Shown here: in pieces, positions 46,623 through 54,677 of the stretch | Layout of the letters: each line of letters opens with the position of its first letter | Position numbering within the stretch: position 1 is the stretch's first letter | Made by a program: the position numbers and the translations under genes | Notes under the pieces: generated by a model | Seen by the model: only the letters and a program-made list of their open reading frames with translations | What the model was told of the DNA's origin: nothing | Database searches by the model: none | Assembly: GCF_001482195.1 (NCBI RefSeq) | Contig: NZ_KQ759763.1 | Location: 73,623 to 137,622, forward strand | Reading direction: 5' to 3' | DNA length: 64,000 nucleotides | Source: Luteimonas abyssi | GTDB lineage: Bacteria > Pseudomonadota > Gammaproteobacteria > Xanthomonadales > Xanthomonadaceae

Positions 46623-47819
46623 GTGCGCGACGAGAATTCCTTCAGCAGGTCCGATGTCCTGGCCGACTTCGCCGTGGACGGTGTGCTGGAGCTGTCCCCG
46701 GACCAGGCGTTCGCCGGCCTGCTCGAGAGCCTGAAGGACGTGCTCGACGTGCCGCACGCCCATCTTCTGCTCGCGCCCCCGGTGCTGGCGTGGTTCGGTC
46801 AGCCGGCCGGCAATCCCGCCGACACGACCGGTGACGCCGGTCCGCCGGCACCGACCCTGCTGTGCCGGCAGGTCATCGTCCGGGGACGTGCGATCGAATT
46901 CTCCGACCTGTGGTCGGCGACCGACCGCGCCGCGAGATCGTTCATGGCCGCCGCACCGGATCTGCGGTTCTACTTCGGCGTTCCGCTGCAGTCGGATTCC
47001 GGCAGCACGTTGGGTGCGCTGTGCGTCATGGGACCGGAGTCACGAGCCCTGGATGAGCGCGCGCGCGCGTTGCTGCACGGTGCGGCCCGTCAGGCGTCGA
47101 TCCAGCTGGAGTTGAGGCGCGCACTGGAAAGCGCACGGCGCGCGGACCGCTATCGTGCGCGACTCAACCTGCTGGCCACGCAGGATTTCAGCGAACCGTT
47201 GTCGCGGATCGTCACGGTGCTCGGTGCCCTGCGGCAGTCGCTGAGCGCGCAGGAGGATCTGGAGTTGCTTGAGCTCGCGCAGGCGGCCACGGATACGCTG
47301 TCCGACGATCTTCGTCGCGTCTTCGATGCGACCGAGTTGAGTGCCGACCGGGACTCTCCGGCCAGGCATGCGATCGAACTTGCCGACGTACTGACCGATC
47401 TCGGTTACGAATGGGCGCACCGCGCATCGCTCCACGGCGCGGCGCTGATCATCGAATCCACCACGCTCAGGATCGATACCAACCGGGACCTGCTGGCGCG
47501 GGCGCTGGGCAATCTGGTCAACGGTGCGCTGGAGCGCAAGGCCACGACGGTGAGGGTCCAGGTCCGCCGTACGCCGGAGGCGGTGCTGGTCGGCGTCCAG
47601 GCCCGTGGCGGCGGCGCGCGCAGCGGCATGTCGGAAGCCGATCGCGTCGATGTCGCGCACGACCTGGATGCGCTCGATCCGTCCACGTTCCTGGGCCTGA
47701 GCGTCACCATCGCCAAACGCTGTTGCGATGTGCTCGGCTATCGCCTGGATGTCGCCACCGCACTGGATGTCGGCAGCGACTACACCGTGCACATCCCCGC
47801 TTCGGTCCTGAGCCGATGA
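46623..47819 (+). CDS. GAF-domain protein with degenerate histidine-kinase module
   Basis: The 398-residue product starts at GTG 46623 with AGGAGG upstream. Residues ~15-165 form a GAF domain (VRGRAIEFSDLW, DLRFYFGVPLQSDSGSTLGA then LCVMGPES). A kinase dimerisation helix follows, but the usual SHELRTPL is ATQDFSEPL, placing Gln187 where the phospho-His should be. The ATPase part keeps an N-box-like NLVNGALE and a LGLSVTIAKRC helix, but the G1 box DxGxG is replaced by VQARGGGAR. It should therefore not phosphorylate itself; it may be a binding sensor that acts by contact. No response regulator is adjacent. Confidence 0.75.
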   Translation: MRDENSFSRSDVLADFAVDGVLELSPDQAFAGLLESLKDVLDVPHAHLLLAPPVLAWFGQPAGNPADTTGDAGPPAPTLLCRQVIVRGRAIEFSDLWSATDRAARSFMAAAPDLRFYFGVPLQSDSGSTLGALCVMGPESRALDERARALLHGAARQASIQLELRRALESARRADRYRARLNLLATQDFSEPLSRIVTVLGALRQSLSAQEDLELLELAQAATDTLSDDLRRVFDATELSADRDSPARHAIELADVLTDLGYEWAHRASLHGAALIIESTTLRIDTNRDLLARALGNLVNGALERKATTVRVQVRRTPEAVLVGVQARGGGARSGMSEADRVDVAHDLDALDPSTFLGLSVTIAKRCCDVLGYRLDVATALDVGSDYTVHIPASVLSR

Positions 47820-47876
47820 GGGGGGAGGCCGTCGCGGCGTTCGGCACGGCAGGTGCGCGGTCGCGCGCGCGGCCAG

Positions 47877-47916
47877 CGCCTCTGCGGCGCAGCATCGGTG
47901 CTGCGCCGCAGAGGCG
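47877..47916. terminator. Bidirectional terminator, GAF gene / TonB receptor
   Basis: CGCCTCTGCGGCGCAGCA and TGCTGCGCCGCAGAGGCG form an 18-bp perfect stem with a TCGG tetraloop, between convergent genes ending at 47819 (+) and 47922 (-). Confidence 0.85.
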
Positions 47917-47921
47917 ATCGA

Positions 47922-50105
47922 TCAGAACGTGTAGGTGAACGTCATCGTGCCGCTGCGCGGGCGGCCCCAGGCGCCGTAGCCGCCGTTGAACTGGCTGTGG
48001 TAGCGCTCGTCGAGCAGGTTGTCGAGATTGAGCTGCACGGTGAACTGCGGTGCCATGCGGTAGCGGGCGAACAGGCTGACCAAAGCGTACGGATCCTGCT
48101 CGAAGCGGCCGTAGGCGGCATCGTCGTAGTAGGTGCGGTTCTGCCAGTTGACGCCACCGCCGACGGTCAGGGCGCTCCATGCGCCCTGGGGGGTGTAGCC
48201 GGTGAACAGGCGGATCGTGGTGCGGGGCAGCTGCGTGTTGATCGAGGCGCCGTCGGCATCGCGCGCGGTGTAGTGCGCCGCGCCGAAGGTGGCGTTCCAG
48301 CCGGGCGAGAGATCACCGTTGAGCTCGAACTCGAAGCCTTCGCTGACCGTGCCGCGCGCGGCGACGAAGATGTTCTCGTTGGTGCCGGGCAGCAGCTCGC
48401 CGGTATCCTGCGCCACGTTGTCCTGCTCGATGCGGAACACGGTCAGCGAGGCGTCGAGGCGGTCGTCGAGCCAGGCCGATTTCACGCCGATTTCGTAGCT
48501 CTTGCCCAGCACGGGATCGAGATACGCGCCATCGGCGCCGCGGTAGTTCTGCGGCTGGAAGATGTCGGTGTAGCTGGCGTACGCCGACCAGGTGTCGTCG
48601 AAGTCGTAGACGAGCCCCGCGTAGGGCGTGGTCTCGCTGTGCTCGCGCGAGGTGTAGCGGAAACCGCCGCTGCCGTCGGCATCGCGGTGGTCGTTCTCCC
48701 AGCGGGTGTGGCGCGCGCCGAGGATCAACGTCAGCGGGTCGGTCAACGACAGGCGCGTGGCCGCGTAGGCGGCGCGCTGGGTGGTGGTGCCGCTGCTCTG
48801 CTCGTCCAGCGGGAGCCAGTCGGGCTCGGGCCACTGGCCGGTCCAGTCGAAGTAGGTCGGCATCGGCCCGGGGAAATCGAAGGCGCCGTTGTTGACGTAC
48901 TCGCGGCGGTTGTAGCTGCCGCCGGCGACCAGCTGGTGCTCGCGTCCGAATGCCCGGAATGGGCCTTCGACGTAGGCGTCGGCGCCATCGACCTCGCGCT
49001 CGGTGTCGTAGTTGCCGGAATACGGGACCACGCCGCCGCCGGTGTCGGGATCGAAGCCGTAGATCGTGTAGAACGGATAGAACAGCTTGTTGTCGGCCTT
49101 GGTGGTGTCGCGGGTGGCGTTGAGGCGCAGATTCCAGTCGTTGCCGAAGGCGTGGTCGAGGCTGACGAAGGCGCGCTCGACCGTGGTGTCCCAGTAGGTC
49201 CAGTCCGCGGCCGGGTTGAACGACACCGGGTAATCGGTGCGGCTGCCGTCGCTGAACCACAACGGGAAACCGCCCCAGGTCACGCCGTCGGATTCCTTCT
49301 TCTGGTGGTCGTAACCGATGCCGAGCAGGGTGTTCTCGCCGAGATCGGCGTCGATGACCGCATAGCCCAGCGTGCGGCGCTGCTCGTAGCGCTCCATGTG
49401 CGATTCGGTGTCCTGATAGCTGCCGACCACGCGGGCGCGCACGCTGCCGCTGGCATTGAGCGGCGCGGTGGCGTCGACGGTGGTGCGCACGTCGCTCCAG
49501 CGGCCCAGGCTCAGCGCGACGGTGCCGGTGGGCTCGCGGCTGTCGGCGCGCTTGCGCACCAGGTTCACCGAGGCCGACGGATTGCCGGCGCCGGTCAGCA
49601 GGCCGGTCGCGCCGCGGACCACTTCCACGCGCTCGTACAGCGCCAGGTCCAGGGCGGCGTCGCCGTAGCTCCAGGCCTGTTCCAGCGTGGTGGGGATGCC
49701 GTCGAACTGGAAGTTGTCGATGTAGAAGCCGCGTGCGTAGAACTCGTGGCGTTCGCTGTCGCTGCGGGTGCCGGCGACGCCGGTGACGTTGTTGAGCACG
49801 TCGGAGATGGTCTGCAGGTGCTGGTCGTCGAGACGTTCGCGGGTGATCACGCTGACCGATTGCGGGATCTGCCGCGGGGTCAGGTCCATGCGGGTGCCGG
49901 CGCGGAGGCGCTCGATGCCGTAACCGGCAGTCCGCTCGCCCCGGACATCGAGCCGGTCGAGGGTGGTGACGGCGCGCGCGGCGTCGGGCACGTCGGGTTG
50001 CTGGGCCCAGGCCGGTGCGACGGCGGCGGCGCAGAGCACGGCCAGCAGGGTGGGACGCATGCGGCGTCGGGCGGATGCGGGCGGCGTGGGGGTGGCGCGG
50101 GTCAT
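47922..50105 (-). CDS. TonB-dependent siderophore receptor
   Basis: This outer-membrane receptor takes up ferric siderophores using energy from TonB. The 727-residue product has a signal peptide ending PAWAQQ, a plug domain (~residues 70-190; TPRQIPQSVSVITRERL, HEFYARGFYIDNFQFDG, RVEVVRGATGLLTGAGNPSA) and a 22-strand type barrel ending in FTYTF with a terminal Phe. The plug pattern matches the FpvA/FhuE group of hydroxamate or pyoverdine receptors. GGAG precedes ATG 50105. An AT-rich patch (about 50280-50296) upstream may hold the promoter; I see no certain Fur box. Confidence 0.92.
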   Translation of the reverse strand: MTRATPTPPASARRRMRPTLLAVLCAAAVAPAWAQQPDVPDAARAVTTLDRLDVRGERTAGYGIERLRAGTRMDLTPRQIPQSVSVITRERLDDQHLQTISDVLNNVTGVAGTRSDSERHEFYARGFYIDNFQFDGIPTTLEQAWSYGDAALDLALYERVEVVRGATGLLTGAGNPSASVNLVRKRADSREPTGTVALSLGRWSDVRTTVDATAPLNASGSVRARVVGSYQDTESHMERYEQRRTLGYAVIDADLGENTLLGIGYDHQKKESDGVTWGGFPLWFSDGSRTDYPVSFNPAADWTYWDTTVERAFVSLDHAFGNDWNLRLNATRDTTKADNKLFYPFYTIYGFDPDTGGGVVPYSGNYDTEREVDGADAYVEGPFRAFGREHQLVAGGSYNRREYVNNGAFDFPGPMPTYFDWTGQWPEPDWLPLDEQSSGTTTQRAAYAATRLSLTDPLTLILGARHTRWENDHRDADGSGGFRYTSREHSETTPYAGLVYDFDDTWSAYASYTDIFQPQNYRGADGAYLDPVLGKSYEIGVKSAWLDDRLDASLTVFRIEQDNVAQDTGELLPGTNENIFVAARGTVSEGFEFELNGDLSPGWNATFGAAHYTARDADGASINTQLPRTTIRLFTGYTPQGAWSALTVGGGVNWQNRTYYDDAAYGRFEQDPYALVSLFARYRMAPQFTVQLNLDNLLDERYHSQFNGGYGAWGRPRSGTMTFTYTF

Positions 50106-50399
50106 CGCAAACTCCAGTCGAAAAAGCGGACGCAGCCACGCCTCGCGCGTCGATCCGTAAGGACGACGGGAGGGCGGTGGGGCTGGCGTCGACGGGGCTT
50201 GCGCGGCGCGGGACGCGCATGGGCGTCCGGGCGGGGCGAAGCGTTCGGGCTGGCGAATGCTGCGGAAGGGGCCGAGCGCGCATATTTTTCAATGTGCCCC
50301 GACGAATGTCGAGCCCTGCGCATCGCGGCGCGGGTGGCGTAGCGGGTCCTGCGGAGGCTGCCGGTATGCTGTGGGCCGGATCCGCAGGAGAGATCGGGC

Positions 50400-50936
50400 A
50401 TGACGAGGGCAGAGGATGTCGTCGCGTTCTGGCGCGAGGCCGGCTATGCGAAGTGGTTCAACGGCGGCGACGCATTCGATCACGAGTGCGCACAACGCCT
50501 GCTCGACGATCATCTCGCCGCCGCGCGGCGCGAGCGCGAGGCCTGGCTGGAAACGCCGGACGGAGTGCTGGCGGTGCTGATCCTGCTCGACCAGATTCCG
50601 CGCAACGTGTTCCGCGGCAGCGGGCACGCCTTCGCCACCGACGGCCTGGCCCTGCACTACGCCCGGCGCGCGGTGGCGGACGGTCTGGACGTGCAGGTCG
50701 ATGCGGCGCTGCGGGCATTCGTCTATCTGCCGTTCGAGCATTCGGAGGCGCTGGACGATCAGCACGAGTCGGTACGCCTGTTCCGCACGCTGGGCGACGC
50801 GAACTACGATCGATACGCGCAGGCGCATCTCGAGGTGATCGAGCGCTTCGGGCGTTTTCCGCACCGCAATCGCGCCCTGGGGCGGGTCAGCACCGACGAG
50901 GAGCAGGCCTGGCTGGATGCCGGCGGCGGGTTCTGA
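50400..50936 (+). CDS. DUF924 family protein
   Basis: The 178-residue product matches DUF924, a TPR-like helical family found from bacteria to plants without an established activity. Key segments are VVAFWREAGYAKWFNGGDAF, LAVLILLDQIPRNVFRGSGH, FATDGLALHYARRAV, VYLPFEHSEALDDQHESVRL and the C-terminal GRFPHRNRALGRVSTDEEQAW. GGAGAG precedes ATG 50400. It is divergent from the TonB receptor. Confidence 0.92.
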   Translation: MTRAEDVVAFWREAGYAKWFNGGDAFDHECAQRLLDDHLAAARREREAWLETPDGVLAVLILLDQIPRNVFRGSGHAFATDGLALHYARRAVADGLDVQVDAALRAFVYLPFEHSEALDDQHESVRLFRTLGDANYDRYAQAHLEVIERFGRFPHRNRALGRVSTDEEQAWLDAGGGF

Positions 50937-51450
50937 GTGCGCTTGCCCTGCCAGAGGCGCGGGGTCTGTTCCGAGGTGGGTAGTCGGCTGCGACGGAGGT
51001 TGTGAGAGACCCCTTGCTTCGCTTCGCAGCGCGGCGATCTGAGGGGCCCGTCGGAACCGGCAGCCTCCTCGCGCGAATGTCCCCCGGCCACCGCCATGCG
51101 GCGGTGGCCTCCTCCTTGATTTCGCCGAGAAGGCCGCCGGTTCCGACGGGGTTCGGCTTGCGGAGCGTGGGGAGCAGCCGCCGATACGTCCCGTCTTTCG
51201 TGCTTTCCCAGGCCTCTTGGGGCCGTGAGGCAAGGCCAGGCAGCGGATGACTGATCCGCCCGATATCCCGACGTGCTCCGATGCGTCGGAACGAGTGGGG
51301 CTCGCGGCATCAAGGCTGCGGGGAAAAGCAGGAGCCGCCGCGTCGGCGAATGACCGATGCGGCGGCTCCGTTGTCCGAGCTCACGTAGTTGCCACCCGCA
51401 TCCAGTGGCGCTCGTAGCACGTCGTCCGCGATTCGTGGGCGCGCAGGACC
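50937..51450. other. Non-coding gap between convergent DUF924 and glutaredoxin genes
   Basis: This 514-base stretch has no reading frame with recognisable protein. It contains the terminator described at 51331-51369 and a smaller stem around 51090-51111 (GGCCACCGCC/GGCGGTGGCC). The remainder is GC-rich; a remnant of a lost gene cannot be excluded, but I see no family motif. Confidence 0.5.
51331..51369 (-). terminator. Terminator after the glutaredoxin fusion gene
   Basis: GGAGCCGCCGC and GCGGCGGCTCC form an 11-bp perfect stem, extended by TCGG/CCGA after one G-T pair, with a seven-base loop. It lies 82 bases beyond the - strand stop at 51451. In that direction it is followed by TGCTTTTCC, a short T-tract. 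Confidence 0.75.
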
Positions 51451-52383
51451 TCAGTAACGCGGGATCGACGCGTCCACGGTCTCCGACCATGCGTCGATGC
51501 CGCCTTCGACGTTGTAGACCTGGGTGAAGCCCAGCGCGTGGAAATGCTCGGCCGCCTGCTGGCTGCGACCGCCGCTGTGGCACAGGAAGGCCAGGGCGGT
51601 GTCCTTGGGCAGCGCCTCGAGACGCGCGCGATTGCCTTCGTCGAGGGTTTCGAACGCCACGCCGACCGAGGCGACGGCGCGCTCGTCGGCAGGGCGCACA
51701 TCGACCAGGGTCAGGCTGCCGGCACGGACCCGGGCGTCGGCTTCGGCGGGAACCAGCGGCAACACCGGCTTGGGCGCATTCGGGTTGTCGATCACCAGGC
51801 CCTTGCCGCGCACATCGTCCACCCAGTCGATGGTGATGCCGTCGGCGCGGCGCGCGCTGGCGGCGTCGAACTGGATGCGGATGCCCTCGCTTTCGACCGC
51901 GATGGCCTGGTCGCTGGCCTGGGCGATCTGGAAGCGCGGCTGGAAGCGACCGTCGATGGCCAGCGACAGTGCGGTGTCGCTTCCGGCGCCGTCGAGCGCC
52001 TCGCGCAGCATCTTCGCCGCCGCCGGGGTCACGGTGACGCCGGCCGGGGGAGTGCGGTCGACCGGCGGCAGCCCGAGCGCGGTGTTGAGATCGCCGCTGC
52101 TGGCCATCTCCTCGATGATGTCGCTGCCGCCGACCAGCTCGCCGTCGATGTAGAGCTGCGGAATCGTCGGCCAGTTGCCGAAGGCCTTGATGCCCTCGCG
52201 GATCTCGGGATCGGCCAGCACGTTGACGTGGGCGTACTCGACGCCGAGGTCGCCGAGGATGCCGGCCGCCTTGGCCGAGAAGCCGCACTGCGGCATCGAG
52301 GGCTGGCCCTTCATGAACAGCACGACACGGTTGCCGGTGAGCAGCGTTTCGATGCGTTCGCGGACGTCGGGGGGCAGGGACAT
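51451..52383 (-). CDS. Grx4 monothiol glutaredoxin fused to HesB-like and rhodanese domains
   Basis: The 310-residue product has three domains. Residues 1-105 are a monothiol glutaredoxin (Cys33 in PQCGFSAK; NWPTIPQLYIDGELVGGSD binds glutathione), the class that carries [2Fe-2S] clusters. Residues ~122-215 look like the A-type/HesB scaffold fold (VTVTPAAAKMLREALDG, GLVIDNPNAP) but have no Cys. Residues ~218-310 are a rhodanese with active-site Cys268 in FLCHSGGRSQQAA. A role in iron-sulfur cluster delivery or persulfide handling is inferred. ATG 52383 begins the family N-terminus; upstream codons are ignored. The architecture occurs in Xanthomonadaceae. Confidence 0.9.
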   Translation of the reverse strand: MSLPPDVRERIETLLTGNRVVLFMKGQPSMPQCGFSAKAAGILGDLGVEYAHVNVLADPEIREGIKAFGNWPTIPQLYIDGELVGGSDIIEEMASSGDLNTALGLPPVDRTPPAGVTVTPAAAKMLREALDGAGSDTALSLAIDGRFQPRFQIAQASDQAIAVESEGIRIQFDAASARRADGITIDWVDDVRGKGLVIDNPNAPKPVLPLVPAEADARVRAGSLTLVDVRPADERAVASVGVAFETLDEGNRARLEALPKDTALAFLCHSGGRSQQAAEHFHALGFTQVYNVEGGIDAWSETVDASIPRY

Positions 52384-52441
52384 GGCGGCGACTCGGCAAT
52401 TCGGGGAATCGGGCATTTTACCCGCGTGGCATCATGCGGGC

Positions 52442-53479
52442 ATGAGCGCCCCGGAAACACAGCGGCCCCACCGGCGCGATACCGCGACGGGCGTCTCGGC
52501 GCCCGGTCCGGTGCGCGACGCGCGGGCGCCGATCGATGCGGCGCCGGTCGCGGGCGATGGCGACGACCCGGATCGGGCATTCGCCGCATCCGCGCAGTCG
52601 GCGGCGGCCATCGCGGCGCCGACCGCCGGCCTGACCCGCGTGCCGCGCTGGCCGTACGCGTGGGCGGTGTGGATCCCGCTGTCGCAGTTTGCGGTGCTGG
52701 GTCTCTGGCTGGCCTGGGACTGGCGTGTCGGGCTGGCCGCGTTGCTGGCGTCGCATGCGTCGATCCTGGTGCCGGTGTTCCTGCCGCGTGCGCGCGTTTA
52801 CGCGCCGGTACTGGCACGGCTGCCCACCGCGGCGCGCGAGGTGTGGCTGACGATCGACGACGGCCCGTCCGACGACACCTGCGCGATGCTCGATCTGCTC
52901 GACCGGCACGCGGCGAAGGCGACGTTCTTCCTGGTCGGCGCGCGCGCGCAGGCGCGGCCCGATCTGGTGCGCGAGATCGTGCGTCGCGGCCACGGGATCG
53001 GCAACCACAGCCACACCCATCCCCAGGCCTGGTTCTGGGCGCTGGGGCCGCGGCGGATGCGCGCGGAAATCGAGATGGCACAGACGGTGCTGACCGGATT
53101 GGCCGGCCGGGCGCCGCGCTGGTTTCGTTCCGTGGTGGGCATGACCAACCCGTTCGTGGCCGCACCCCTGCGCACGCACGGACTGACCCGGGTGGCCTGG
53201 AGCGCGCGCGGTTTCGATGCGGTGCGCGCCGATCCGCAAGGCCTGGTGGCCGCGGTCGAGCGTGATCTCGCGCCGGGAGCGATCGTGTTGCTGCACGAGG
53301 GGGCCCGGCACGGACGCAATGTGGCGATGATCGCCGCCCTGCTCGCGCGGCTGGACGCGCTGGGTTATCGCAGCGTGCTGCCGGACGCGGATGCGCCCGA
53401 CGTGTCGGCCGACGAGCGGGCGGGCCCGCCGGGCGAGGGGACCGCAGCGCCGGCGGCGGAAGCGCGCGCCGCACGATAG
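52442..53479 (+). CDS. Membrane-anchored polysaccharide deacetylase
   Basis: The 345-residue product starts at ATG 52442. Residues 1-65 are Ala/Pro/Asp-rich and probably disordered, then two hydrophobic segments (~residues 72-120) anchor it in the membrane. The NodB domain follows with LTIDDGPSDDT (catalytic Asp and metal Asp), HGIGNHSHTHP (metal His pair) and the C-terminal IVLLHEG. The family removes N-acetyl or O-acetyl groups from polysaccharides. The third motif, usually RxPxG-like, reads RWFRSVVGMTN, so specificity may differ. Divergent from the glutaredoxin gene; convergent with the phasin gene. Confidence 0.88.
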   Translation: MSAPETQRPHRRDTATGVSAPGPVRDARAPIDAAPVAGDGDDPDRAFAASAQSAAAIAAPTAGLTRVPRWPYAWAVWIPLSQFAVLGLWLAWDWRVGLAALLASHASILVPVFLPRARVYAPVLARLPTAAREVWLTIDDGPSDDTCAMLDLLDRHAAKATFFLVGARAQARPDLVREIVRRGHGIGNHSHTHPQAWFWALGPRRMRAEIEMAQTVLTGLAGRAPRWFRSVVGMTNPFVAAPLRTHGLTRVAWSARGFDAVRADPQGLVAAVERDLAPGAIVLLHEGARHGRNVAMIAALLARLDALGYRSVLPDADAPDVSADERAGPPGEGTAAPAAEARAAR

Positions 53480-53524
53480 GTCTGGACCCCGCGCCGCGGC
53501 TCGGGCGCGCGGGAAGGCGCTCGC

Positions 53525-54301
53525 TCAGGACGTACGGCGGCGGGCGGCCTTCTTGCCGGCGGCGGTCTTCTTCGTGGCGGTGGCGGACGTGCGCGTGCCG
53601 GCTGCGGTGCTGCGGGCGTCGGCGGTGCCCGATGCGGACGCATGCCTGGCGGTCCGCTTGCCGGCCCCCTGCTTTTTGCTCGCGCGTTTCGTGGCCGGCG
53701 TGGTCTTCGTGCGGGCGGTGTTCTTCGTGGCCCGCTTTTTCGTCGCGGTGTCGGCCATCGTCCGGCCGGTCCCGCGACTGCGGGCGCGCGATGCCGGCGC
53801 CGGATCCGGGCGTGCGGCGGTGCCGGCCGCGTCCGGCGCCCGCGGCAGGCCGCCGGGGACCAGACCGGCCAGCGTATCCGGCCAGGCCAGGATGTCCTGC
53901 CAGGCCTGGCCGAACAGGGCCTGCGGCTCGACACCGGCGTCGGCCCCCGCGCTATCGCCGAGGGCTTCGACGGTGGCCTGCTGCCAGTCCGCCAGTGCCT
54001 GCTGGAAACCGGTGGCGAAGGTCATCTGGTTGCCCAGCGCCGTCTGCGCAGCGGCCTGCAGGTCGCCCACGCCGTGTGCGGCCAGACGTTGCAGCGCCTG
54101 GCCCGGCAGCAGCGCCAGCGTCTGCCAGTCGCCCCGGCGCACGGCATCGAGGTCGGGGCCGCCGGCGGCGGCGCCTTGCTGCAGTTCGCGCGCCATCAGC
54201 GTGGTCCACTGGTTGCGGTTCTCCTCCAGCAATTCGCCGATGCGCAGCCAGAGATCGAGGTTGGCCTTGTAGAGGGACAGGGGCAGGGTGGGCGTCTTCA
54301 T
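53525..54301 (-). CDS. Phasin-like protein with Lys/Ala-rich C-terminal tail
   Basis: Phasins coat polyhydroxyalkanoate granules and keep them small. The 258-residue product has a helical phasin-type domain (~residues 1-135; NLDLWLRIGELLEENRNQW, MTFATGFQQALADWQQATVE) and a tail of ~85 residues made of Ala/Lys/Thr/Arg (TKKRATKNTARTKTTPATKR) that resembles histone H1 or PhaF and should bind DNA. No PHA synthase or thiolase gene is in the window. PhaF-type proteins link granules to the nucleoid, which fits the tail. Confidence 0.75.
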   Translation of the reverse strand: MKTPTLPLSLYKANLDLWLRIGELLEENRNQWTTLMARELQQGAAAGGPDLDAVRRGDWQTLALLPGQALQRLAAHGVGDLQAAAQTALGNQMTFATGFQQALADWQQATVEALGDSAGADAGVEPQALFGQAWQDILAWPDTLAGLVPGGLPRAPDAAGTAARPDPAPASRARSRGTGRTMADTATKKRATKNTARTKTTPATKRASKKQGAGKRTARHASASGTADARSTAAGTRTSATATKKTAAGKKAARRRTS

Positions 54302-54677
54302 CGCGGATCCTCGGGTGGGGTCGGAAGCGGTGGCGGCCGGCGGGTGCCGGCGTCGGCGGCCCAGACATCGCGTGTGGCGCAGGGCCCGGTGTCGAACGTG
54401 TCGAGAACGCAGGTCGAAGGTGACATGCGGCTGTGACCGTAGTCTGCACCCGCCGCGTCAAGGGCGCGCAAGTGCCGCCGACGATTCGATGGTTCCCACT
54501 GAAACGTTTGCGGGCGCGAAGGCGCCTTTGGGTGTGGCCGCGCCGGGGCGCGCGATCGCCCTGCGCGCCGGCCCGCCGCGTCGGGGTGGGCGCCGTAACC
54601 GGTTCGTAACCGCGCCGCGACTGACGACGTGACCGCGATCGCCGACGCTGGACAGCCCGAAGCCGTGGTGTGCGTCG
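54302..54677. other. Divergent gap, phasin / sulfate transporter cluster
   Basis: This 376-base gap has no convincing gene. It holds the direct repeat at 54594-54612 and is otherwise GC-rich. The transporter message probably begins within its last 100 bases. Confidence 0.4.
54594..54612 (+). promoter_or_regulatory. Direct repeat with 11-bp period upstream of the sulfate transporter
   Basis: CGTAACCG occurs at 54594-54601 and 54605-54612, so the repeats are one helical turn apart. OmpR/PhoB-family regulators bind such direct repeats, and one of them (61534-62277) is encoded at the end of this same gene cluster. The site is 66 bases upstream of the cysA start, in a promoter position. Confidence 0.45.

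Noticed and set aside
51002-51250. An 82-codon open frame on the + strand
   Set aside because: No family match and no ribosome site; it ends against stem-loops in a non-coding gap.
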